13,653 nucleotides of DNA, taken from NCBI GenBank assembly GCA_012271125.1, contig JAAXHB010000022.1:1-13653 (forward strand), read 5' to 3'. Positions within the stretch are counted from its first letter, which is position 1, and each line of letters starts with the position of its first letter. Positions 6,703-13,206 of the stretch are shown piece by piece. Origin of the DNA: Actinomycetota bacterium (lineage in GTDB: Bacteria; Actinomycetota; Acidimicrobiia; Acidimicrobiales; Aldehydirespiratoraceae). Below the pieces are notes generated by a model. It was not told the origin of the DNA. It made no database searches and saw only the letters and a list, made by a program, of their open reading frames with translations. A program made the translations under genes and the position numbers.

Positions 6703-7491
6703 TTAACGACCCTTCCATTGCGGGTCTCTGCCTTCGGCGAAAGCAGCGGGACCTTCGGCAGCATCTTCTGATGTAAGCACCGCCTCGTACTTGTCAAGCG
6801 TGCCGGAACGCAACAGCTCAAAAGCCTCCGTAACGCTCAAATGCGATGTCTTGTCACGAATCTGACGTATCGCACCAATCGACAGCGGCGCGGAGGCAAC
6901 CACTCGCTCTGCCATTGCCCGTGCTGCGCCCATCACGTCGTCGGCAACTTCGTTGATCAGTCCCCAGCGGGCGGCTTCGGCGGCATCGAGACGGCGGCCG
7001 GCGTAGAGCACCTCGTTAGCAATGACCTGCGGCAACATTCGCGGTAATCGCACCGAGGCAGCGTCGGGCAAAAACCCCAAGCCGGTTTCGGGCAGCCAGA
7101 ACTTTGCCTCCGGTGCTGCCACCACAAGGTCGGCTGCCATCACAATTTCAAATCCGCCACCGATTGCCATGCCATTGACCGCACAAATCACCGGTTTGTC
7201 CAGCCCGGGGAGTTCACCGAACCCACCGAAACCGCCGTCGCCATAGTCGGCTTCAAACTCCTCGCCTTCGGCGGCAGCATTTAAGTCCCAACCGGCGCTA
7301 AAGAAACGCTCGCCCGCGCCGGTGAAGATTGCCACCCGCAAGGCTGGATCGTCTCGGAATGTCGTAAAGGCTTCACTGAGGATGCGACTAGTTGCGGCAT
7401 CGATGGCGTTGGCCTTCGGGCGGTCAATCGTGACCTCTAGGACGGCACCTTTGACAACGGCTCTTACCGGCGGTTCATCAACAAACTCCAT
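6703..7491 (-). CDS. caiD: Carnitinyl-CoA dehydratase / crotonobetainyl-CoA hydratase
   Basis: A 262-residue crotonase-fold protein that matches my memory of E. coli CaiD along most of its length, including CaiD-specific stretches: RPKANAIDA at 24-32, FFSAGWDLNAAAEGE at 63-77, the glycine-rich DADFG-like loop at 81-92, LDKPVICAVNG at 98-107, and the C-terminal SEDAAEGPAAFAEGRDPQWKGR region. The oxyanion-hole segments are FSAGWDL and AIGGGFE; the two catalytic glutamates of the crotonase family fit E115 and E135. The reaction is reversible water addition to crotonobetainyl-CoA in the cytoplasm. ATG 7491 is chosen over TTG 7494 because AAAGGAAG lies five bases upstream. It is the last gene of the same-strand carnitine run, 41 bp after the CoA ligase. 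Compared with CaiD the loop at 142-148 appears one residue shorter. Confidence 0.9.
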   Translation of the reverse strand: MEFVDEPPVRAVVKGAVLEVTIDRPKANAIDAATSRILSEAFTTFRDDPALRVAIFTGAGERFFSAGWDLNAAAEGEEFEADYGDGGFGGFGELPGLDKPVICAVNGMAIGGGFEIVMAADLVVAAPEAKFWLPETGLGFLPDAASVRLPRMLPQVIANEVLYAGRRLDAAEAARWGLINEVADDVMGAARAMAERVVASAPLSIGAIRQIRDKTSHLSVTEAFELLRSGTLDKYEAVLTSEDAAEGPAAFAEGRDPQWKGR

Positions 7492-7496
7492 CAAAA

Positions 7497-7504
7497 CTTC
7501 CTTT
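7497..7504 (-). promoter_or_regulatory. Shine-Dalgarno sequence of caiD
   Basis: On the minus strand AAAGGAAG is followed by TTTTG and then ATG 7491. It decides for ATG 7491 over TTG 7494, and is one of only two good ribosome binding sites in the window. Confidence 0.75.
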
Positions 7505-7532
7505 GATTGCTGCTTTAGCAGGCTAGGTGCAG

Positions 7533-9647
7533 TTAGGTCTCGGCTACTTGGATGAGGGCGTCGGCTGCCCAGACTGCGCCGGGAGTCACCAAGAGTGGGT
7601 TGATTTCGATCTCGGCGATGTTGGGGTGCTCGCGGAGTAACTCTGTCAATGACTGAACGACGGTGACAATGCCGTCGACGTGTCCAGGGGGCTGTCCTCG
7701 AAATCCTTCGAGCAAGGCGTTTACACGTAGTTGAGATAGGGCGGAACGGATGTCGTCGTCGGTCATAGGTAGGAGGTTGCTGATGGTGTCGTCGAGGATT
7801 TCCACTTGGGTTCCACCGGCACCTAGCGTCAGCAGCATTCCCACAGGGGGGGCGTAGCGAACCGATACCAGCAGCTCCGCAACGGCGTCAGTGACTTGGG
7901 TTTCTACTAAGACTTGATCGTTGCCTCGAATTGCTAGCTCTTTGGCAACTTCGATGGCTTGTTCTAGGTTGGTGATGCCGAGGACGACACCGCCTTGTTC
8001 GGTTTTGTGAGCCATACCGATGGCCTTGTGCACTTGGGGAAAGCCAACGCGTTCGATGGCGTTGACAAAATCGGAAGTGATGGCAGGGTCGATGGACTGC
8101 GGGGCAGGTGGTGAGGAGGGTAGGAAGGAAATGTCGACAATTTCAGCTGCGGAGGCTGAGATTATTTCAGCTGGGGGGATGGGTATGCCGACGTTGAATA
8201 GGAGCTGTTTGGCGTCATATTCGGTGAGGGTCGATGTTGTGTCTGATACGGACGGGCGCAGCAGGGGTTGGGGTTCGGCATGGACGAATGGACGGAGCTG
8301 GGCTGCGGCTTCGATGGCGGACAAGGCGTTGTCAAGGTCTGCGCAATGTGCCAAGCCAAGCTCACGGGCACGAGATCGGGCTTCGAGGGGAAGGTTTTCC
8401 GCCATTGTCGCCGCTACCACACCGGCTGTGTTGTTGGACTGACAAGCCGCGGCGAAAGCGTCAAGCGTGGGCCACCATCTTGAGTAGTCCAACCCGTCAG
8501 CGGGGAAGTCCAACACCAACAGGGCAGCATCACATACATCGCCGAGAGTCGAAGCGAAACACTTGGTTAGACGCTCTTCGTTTCCCCAGATGAAGGTTTG
8601 ATAATCCAGCGGGTTGTGTGCGGTGACCTTGTGATCCAAGCTTTCTTCAATTGCTGCCTTGTGCTCTGGCTCAAAAGCCGGAAACACGAGATCGCGCATC
8701 GCAGCACGGTCGGCGACCATGCCTGCCTCACCGCCGGAGCAGCTAAGCGACACGACCTTGTTGCCGCCCAGCGACCCGGTCACGCTGACGACATTGAGCA
8801 CATCCAAGAACTCATCGACGGTGCCGACCCTGCGCACGCCGAACTTTCGGAACAAGGCGTCGTAGGCGGTGTCGTCACCGACAATTGATGCCGAGTGTGA
8901 CGCAGCTATCGCGTGCGACGACTCCGATGCTCCGGTCTTGACAATCGTCATAGGCAGTCCACGGCGATGCGCCTCCACAGCGGCAGCGGCAAAGCGGTCC
9001 ACGTCGTCGATGGCTTCGGCATAAAGGCCCACGCCCGTCACGTTTGGGTCGGCGACCACGGCCTCAAAGGCTTCGGCTAGGCCTATGTCTGCCTGATTGC
9101 CGACGGTAATCACATAGGCAACATCCATGAGGCGGCGAACCATTGTCAGGTTCACGGCGACATTGCCGCTTTGGCTGACAAACGCCACGCCGCTTTTGAC
9201 CCGGCTCATACCGTGCAGGTCAGGCCATAGGGCAGCACCGGAGATCGCTGAAATAGTTCCGTAACAATTCGGCCCGACAAGTGGCATATCACCGGCAGCT
9301 TCAAGTAGCTCCTTTTGACGGGCAACACCTTCGGTGCCGACTTCGGCGAAACCTGAGGCGTGACCCACCGCGACTTTTGTTCCGATGGCTGCTAGGTCGC
9401 GCACTATGTCAATGGAGACGTCACGATCAACGGCAACAAAAGCAGCATCGGGTGGAGCATCGGAGAGTTCGGTGACGCTTGAGACGCTGCGGGCGGCATC
9501 TACTCCGGCTAGTTGGCGTTTGGGGTTTACACCCCAGATTTCGCCTTCAAAGTTGAGTACTTGTGTGGCTTCGACTGCTAGCTCCGCTGCTACTCCGCCG
9601 ATGAAAGCAACAGATCTGGGATGCAACAGAGCGTCAAGTCGAGACAT
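7533..9647 (-). CDS. NDP-forming acyl-CoA ligase (acetate--CoA ligase ADP-forming family), alpha-beta fusion
   Basis: A 704-residue protein of the usual length for fused ACD-type ligases, which make acyl-CoA from acid, CoA and ATP through a phosphohistidine. Domains in order: CoA-binding Rossmann domain (about 1-135, with LVGPNCYG at 123-130), ligase-type domains (about 150-460, with FVSQSGN at 156-162 and the phosphohistidine motif SHSASIVG, H251), and a C-terminal ATP-grasp domain (about 475-704, with LTEYDAKQLL, AHKTEQGGV and the metal-binding EIEINPLLV). The ATP-grasp domain has a Ser/Pro-rich insert around 506-525. Between the acyl-CoA dehydrogenase and caiD genes, the likely substrate is gamma-butyrobetaine, carnitine or a related betaine, taking the role of AMP-forming CaiC; this is inferred from context. 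The upstream region holds a 13-bp tandem repeat and no Shine-Dalgarno sequence. Confidence 0.88.
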   Translation of the reverse strand: MSRLDALLHPRSVAFIGGVAAELAVEATQVLNFEGEIWGVNPKRQLAGVDAARSVSSVTELSDAPPDAAFVAVDRDVSIDIVRDLAAIGTKVAVGHASGFAEVGTEGVARQKELLEAAGDMPLVGPNCYGTISAISGAALWPDLHGMSRVKSGVAFVSQSGNVAVNLTMVRRLMDVAYVITVGNQADIGLAEAFEAVVADPNVTGVGLYAEAIDDVDRFAAAAVEAHRRGLPMTIVKTGASESSHAIAASHSASIVGDDTAYDALFRKFGVRRVGTVDEFLDVLNVVSVTGSLGGNKVVSLSCSGGEAGMVADRAAMRDLVFPAFEPEHKAAIEESLDHKVTAHNPLDYQTFIWGNEERLTKCFASTLGDVCDAALLVLDFPADGLDYSRWWPTLDAFAAACQSNNTAGVVAATMAENLPLEARSRARELGLAHCADLDNALSAIEAAAQLRPFVHAEPQPLLRPSVSDTTSTLTEYDAKQLLFNVGIPIPPAEIISASAAEIVDISFLPSSPPAPQSIDPAITSDFVNAIERVGFPQVHKAIGMAHKTEQGGVVLGITNLEQAIEVAKELAIRGNDQVLVETQVTDAVAELLVSVRYAPPVGMLLTLGAGGTQVEILDDTISNLLPMTDDDIRSALSQLRVNALLEGFRGQPPGHVDGIVTVVQSLTELLREHPNIAEIEINPLLVTPGAVWAADALIQVAET

Positions 9648-9649
9648 AG

Positions 9650-9675
9650 TTGACTTTAGGGGTTGACTTTAGGGG
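9650..9675. repeat. Two exact 13-bp tandem repeats before the CoA ligase start
   Basis: The plus strand reads ttgactttagggg twice without a gap, ending three bases before the ATG at 9647 of the minus-strand ligase gene. On the minus strand each unit carries TAAAGT, a TANNNT hexamer; the proximal one ends five bases before the ATG, compatible with a leaderless start but unproven. Confidence 0.8.
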
Positions 9676-9712
9676 TTGGGTTGACGGCTAGAAGCTGACG
9701 GTAGGGGTGTGG

Positions 9713-10873
9713 CTAGACACCCAGTGGGCGCAGCATGTCACGGGACACGATGTGGCGTTGGATTTCGCTAGTTCCGTCCCAGATGCGATCCACACGGGCA
9801 TCACGCCAAATGCGTTCCAACGGCAGCTCGTCCATTAAGCCCATGCCGCCGAGGATTTGAATCGCTTCGTCGCTGACAAATTGCAGCATTTCTGTGGCTG
9901 AGATTTTTGCCATGGCTGCGTCGGTGTCGGTCATTTCGCCTTGTGCTGATTTCCAAGCGGCCTTGTAGGTCATGAGCTCAGCCTCAGCAAGGCGCAGCTT
10001 CATATCAGCCAACTTGAACGACACGCCCTGGAACTTGCCTATCTTCTGCCCGAACTGTTCCCGTGTTGCTGCCCAGTCGAGCGCAACCTCTAGGGCACGA
10101 TCTGCTCTGCCAAGACATGTGGACGCAACCTGGAGACGGGTGCTACCAAGCCACTCGTTGGCAACGTCAAAACCCTTGTGCTCTTCACCCAGCAGGTTTG
10201 CTGCGGGCACCTCGGCGTTATCGAAGTTCAAGATCAGGTTGTGGTAACCCCGATTTGACACGCAGTTATAGCCCGGCACACGCTCCACGCCAGGCGTGTC
10301 GAAGTCAACCAGAAACGACGAGATCAGCTTGCGCGGGCCACGCTCGGTTTCAATTTCGCCGGTTGCGGCAAACAAGATGACATAGTCGGCCATGTCTGCG
10401 TGGCTGATGAAATGCTTCGTGCCGTTGATGACGTAGCTATCGCCTTTGCGTTCAGCACGGCACGCCATTGCTCGCAAGTCCGAGCCGGCATCGGGTTCGC
10501 TCATCGCTAGGCACTCAACCTTTTCGCCCCGGATTGTTGGCATTAGGTATTTCTCGATCTGATCTCCCTGACAGGCTCGCAAAATGTTCGACGGGCGTGC
10601 CACTATGTACTGCAGGGCAAAGCAGGTGTAGCCAAAGGCACGCTCTGCCATCGCCAACGTCAGATCATCTAATCCGCCGCCGCCAAGCTCTTCAGGCATA
10701 TTCGCTGAGTACAAGCCAGCGTCGATGGCACGCTGTTTGATCTGTTCCACTAGCTCTGGGCGGACCTCGCCTGTGCGTTCAACCTCTGCCTCATGCGGGA
10801 CTAGTTCTTTTTCGACAAATGTGCGCACAGTGTCAACGACCATCTGCTGCGTCTCTGTTATTTCAAAGTCCAT
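9713..10873 (-). CDS. Acyl-CoA dehydrogenase, probably acting on gamma-butyrobetainyl-CoA
   Basis: A 386-residue protein of standard acyl-CoA dehydrogenase length. The N-terminal helical domain is followed by the FAD/substrate segment AMSEPDAGSDL at 123-133, NGTKHFISHAD at 150-160, and the C-terminal helical domain with REQFGQKIGKFQ at 271-282, ILGGMGLM at 340-347 and RIWDGTSEIQR at 363-373. The family usually has Glu at the position before GTSEIQR (YEGT, the catalytic base of MCAD); here it is D366. The alternative base position used by isovaleryl-CoA dehydrogenase reads T rather than E (GSTRL). Position between carnitine dehydrogenase and CoA ligase suggests oxidation of gamma-butyrobetainyl-CoA to crotonobetainyl-CoA, or the reverse as in CaiA; sequence alone does not decide. 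A good Shine-Dalgarno sequence supports ATG 10873. Confidence 0.9.
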   Translation of the reverse strand: MDFEITETQQMVVDTVRTFVEKELVPHEAEVERTGEVRPELVEQIKQRAIDAGLYSANMPEELGGGGLDDLTLAMAERAFGYTCFALQYIVARPSNILRACQGDQIEKYLMPTIRGEKVECLAMSEPDAGSDLRAMACRAERKGDSYVINGTKHFISHADMADYVILFAATGEIETERGPRKLISSFLVDFDTPGVERVPGYNCVSNRGYHNLILNFDNAEVPAANLLGEEHKGFDVANEWLGSTRLQVASTCLGRADRALEVALDWAATREQFGQKIGKFQGVSFKLADMKLRLAEAELMTYKAAWKSAQGEMTDTDAAMAKISATEMLQFVSDEAIQILGGMGLMDELPLERIWRDARVDRIWDGTSEIQRHIVSRDMLRPLGV

Positions 10874-10875
10874 TT

Positions 10876-10883
10876 CTCTCCTT
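10876..10883 (-). promoter_or_regulatory. Shine-Dalgarno sequence of the acyl-CoA dehydrogenase gene
   Basis: On the minus strand AAGGAGAG followed by AA and ATG 10873: a near-consensus ribosome binding site and the best in the window. It lies seven bases from palindromic repeat copy C. Confidence 0.8.
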
Positions 10884-10889
10884 ATCCAC

Positions 10890-10960
10890 GAGTTGGCCTT
10901 TATCAGGCTTGAATGTGCTCACGCAAGCGTTGCGCGCATTCAACCCTGCCAGCCCAACTC
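10890..10960 (+). repeat. Intergenic palindromic repeat, copy C (71 bp)
   Basis: Shares outer arms GAGTTGG/CCAACTC and middle arms TTGAATG/CATTCAA with copies A and B, but the tip is replaced: ACGC (10921-10924), AA, GCGT (10927-10930) instead of CGCG-CTCCA-CGCG. Pairing is retained with different bases. It lies between the carnitine dehydrogenase and acyl-CoA dehydrogenase genes, 77 bp beyond the stop of the former. The rest of this 164-bp gap (10961-11037) shows nothing I can assign. Confidence 0.85.
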
Positions 10961-11037
10961 TGCCAAATTCACCCCTTCAATGACCCGCAGCAGGTGGTCG
11001 GCCACGTTTATTGAGGGCTTTGGGGGTTGTCGAGCGG

Positions 11038-12516
11038 TCATCGGTTGGGAATACTCATTTGGCGACCCGCATTTTTAGGCAGCGGCAGGTGGGCATGGGC
11101 GGTGGCGATGGCGGTGACGGCGGTGGCTGGGGCAGGGAGAAGCTCGGTTGTTTTGCCGGCGTTGGTGTCAACATGGAGGAGCATTTGTTCGGTGGTGGCG
11201 ACGAGATCGTCGTTTACGTACATCTCATGGTAAATGTGGAGGCGTTTGGAGTCGGCACCGAGGATTTGAGTGGTGACGTTTAGCTGGTCACCGAGTGAGA
11301 CTTCTTTTAGGTAGTTGATGTGTGTTTCTGCGGTGAAGTACGAGTGTCCGTTGGCACGGTAGTCGTCGTCGATGCCGATGTAGCGAAACAGCCGATCTGA
11401 TGCCCAGCCGAACGCGGTTAGGTATGCCCATTCAGCCATGTGACCGTTGTAGTCGACCCAGTCGGGTTCAACCGCAGCCGTGTATAGAGCTAACGGTGCT
11501 GCTGGTTCTGGGCCGTCGGGATGCCACGGGTCGACACCTAACCCTGAGATGAGGATGCGATCTTCGCGCTCAGCTATGAGGTTTCCTGCGCCAACTCCAC
11601 AAGCTCGCAACGCGCGCATAACTGCGAGTAGATAGTCGTCACGCAGCTGCTCTAGCTCCGCTGTTGAACGCTCTCCAGATTGGGCTTCGCAACCGTCTGC
11701 CATTGCTTCGATCAGTTCGTCGGTTAGCTCGGGAGCTTCGAGCTTCGTCCAAGGGAGTTTCAGCGCTGGGCCGAACTGCCCGAGCATGTGACGCATCCCG
11801 CCTGCGCCACCTGCCAAGTGAAAGGTCAAGTTCGTGCCCATGCCTGCCCAGCGCAGGCCGGGGCCGTAGATGATCGAGTCGTCAAGTTCAGCAGTGGTTG
11901 CCACACCGTCGTTGACTAGGTGTAGCACCTCCCGCCACAGTGCCTCTTGGAGGCGGTCTGACAAGTAGCCCTCAATTTCACGACGCACGACCAGCGGATA
12001 CATAACCAAATCGTCATAGTGAGTACGAGCCGTCTCAACGGTATCGCTGCTAGTGGCTTCGCCTGCGACGATCTCCACCAACGGCAACAGATAGACGGGA
12101 TTGAACGGATGCCCGATGACGAACCGTTCAGGATGGGTCATCGGCTCCTGTAGGCGGGTTGGCAACAGCCCAGATGAACTGCTTGCGATCACCACCTCAG
12201 GCGCAGCGCTGGCATCGAGACGAGCCAGCAACTCCTGCTTCAGTTCTTCACGCTCAGGTGCCGACTCTTGTATGAAATCCGAACCTGCTGCCAACTCCTC
12301 AGGTGAGTCCGTCCAACGCAGCCGAGCGGGGTCAGCCCCTGGAAACAGACCCAGTCGGGTTGCCGAAGGCCATGCCCGCTCTACGGCTTCACGGAGACGC
12401 TGCTCGGCACCGTCGGCGGGATCCCAAGCAACCACGTCGTAGCCGCGGGCGAGTACTCGCACTACCCAACCGGCACCGATGACGCCAGTTCCTACAACCC
12501 CAATCGTCCGCGCCAT
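11038..12516 (-). CDS. lcdH: L-carnitine 3-dehydrogenase fused to betainyl-CoA thioesterase
   Basis: A 492-residue two-domain protein. Residues 1 to about 325 are a 3-hydroxyacyl-CoA-dehydrogenase-fold NAD enzyme: Rossmann motif GVVGTGVIGAGW at 6-17, SSSSGL at 112-117, GHPFNPVYLLPLVE at 135-148, and the carnitine-dehydrogenase-type FHLAGGAGGMRH at 232-243 followed by ALKLPWTKLE. It should oxidise L-carnitine to 3-dehydrocarnitine. Residues about 343-470 are a hot-dog thioesterase with EPDWVDYNGHMAEWAY at 350-365 and ETHINYLKEVSLGD at 397-410, matching the betainyl-CoA thioesterase (CdhB) that releases glycine betaine. CdhA-CdhB fusions are known from alpha-proteobacteria and others. The intervening 3-dehydrocarnitine cleavage enzyme (CdhC, BKACE family) is not in this window. 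ATG 12516 has no Shine-Dalgarno sequence; a small palindrome lies upstream. Confidence 0.92.
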   Translation of the reverse strand: MARTIGVVGTGVIGAGWVVRVLARGYDVVAWDPADGAEQRLREAVERAWPSATRLGLFPGADPARLRWTDSPEELAAGSDFIQESAPEREELKQELLARLDASAAPEVVIASSSSGLLPTRLQEPMTHPERFVIGHPFNPVYLLPLVEIVAGEATSSDTVETARTHYDDLVMYPLVVRREIEGYLSDRLQEALWREVLHLVNDGVATTAELDDSIIYGPGLRWAGMGTNLTFHLAGGAGGMRHMLGQFGPALKLPWTKLEAPELTDELIEAMADGCEAQSGERSTAELEQLRDDYLLAVMRALRACGVGAGNLIAEREDRILISGLGVDPWHPDGPEPAAPLALYTAAVEPDWVDYNGHMAEWAYLTAFGWASDRLFRYIGIDDDYRANGHSYFTAETHINYLKEVSLGDQLNVTTQILGADSKRLHIYHEMYVNDDLVATTEQMLLHVDTNAGKTTELLPAPATAVTAIATAHAHLPLPKNAGRQMSIPNR

Positions 12517-12551
12517 CAGCGTTGAGAAATCTAGTTGATTTGCTGATAGTG

Positions 12552-12568
12552 CCCACTTATAAGTAGGG
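12552..12568. repeat. 17-bp palindrome upstream of the carnitine dehydrogenase gene
   Basis: cccacttataagtaggg is a near-perfect inverted repeat around CTTATAAG, lying 36 bp before the ATG at 12516 and 15 bp after the stop of the preceding gene. It could be an operator or part of a promoter (it holds TATAAG on the minus strand) for the carnitine genes. No T-run follows, so a terminator is less likely. Confidence 0.45.
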
Positions 12569-12582
12569 GCGGAATTAGCTAG

Positions 12583-13206
12583 CTATTGGCCCTGACGATC
12601 TAGCAACGCCTGTAGCTGATACTCATAATGATCGTGACGTGACTTTTTGATGACTTCTTCCCAACCAGGTCTGCCTGTGAATAGCTCTTCTCGAATGCCG
12701 TAGTCCAGTGTGTCTTCAATGATCGACTGCTCAACAAGACCACCTACCGGCACATGGGTGTCTTTAAATTGATCCTTGGATCGTCCTGCTAGCTCAAAAG
12801 CCCTTGCATAGGCATCGGAATGTGCGGCTACATGAAGATGCGGATTGCAGTAACTATTTGTTGGATGTCGGTCATAGTGGTGAGCAAACAGCATCTCTTC
12901 AGGAAGAACAAGTAGCTCGCAGTGGCTCTTGACCGTTTGCAACCACTTTCCAGTTTCATCAAGGTCAAAGGTGTACAACAGCTGCAATCCAAAGTTTGCC
13001 TTGGTTCCATCAATGCTCAACGGCACAGGTAAGCCTTTGTCATCGGCAGACTTAATTTGATAACCGACAGCGACTAGACCATCTCTAGTTCTGGCTGTAT
13101 TCAGACGGGGCCCATGGGCAGCCGTCTGAGTCAACAGATTGCTCTTGGCATCGACAAACTTGTTTACAAGGCTGTGCAATGTCTCTTGCTCTCTGTTACT
13201 CAGCAC
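12583..13206 (-). CDS. Hypothetical His-rich protein
   Basis: A 207-residue protein I do not recognise. It has no signal peptide or membrane segment. A histidine-rich stretch at 109-129 (HHYDRHP, then CNPHLHVAAH) and a second small cluster HDHYE at 191-195 could bind a metal. The N-terminal 30 residues look helical and charged. The GTG start at 13206 lies inside the end of the upstream gene: the GTGCTGAGTAA junction contains that gene's stop, an 11-bp overlap that implies translational coupling. GC in sampled lines (12841-12960) is about 47%, against about 70% in a sampled line of the carnitine dehydrogenase gene (11761-11820), which fits a different origin. Metabolic enzyme, toxin or phage-related protein are all possible; no function is assigned. 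Confidence 0.7.
   Translation of the reverse strand: MLSNREQETLHSLVNKFVDAKSNLLTQTAAHGPRLNTARTRDGLVAVGYQIKSADDKGLPVPLSIDGTKANFGLQLLYTFDLDETGKWLQTVKSHCELLVLPEEMLFAHHYDRHPTNSYCNPHLHVAAHSDAYARAFELAGRSKDQFKDTHVPVGGLVEQSIIEDTLDYGIREELFTGRPGWEEVIKKSRHDHYEYQLQALLDRQGQ

Noticed and set aside
3046..10960. The three palindromes as a CRISPR array or as intrinsic terminators
   Set aside because: They are kilobases apart without spacers, and none is followed by a T-run; copy A and copy C also lie between same-strand genes.
11038..12516. Fused dehydrogenase as an ordinary 3-hydroxybutyryl-CoA dehydrogenase
   Set aside because: The FHLAGGxGGMRH and LKLPWTKLE stretches and the C-terminal hot-dog thioesterase are those of carnitine dehydrogenase fusions, and the neighbours are carnitine-type genes.
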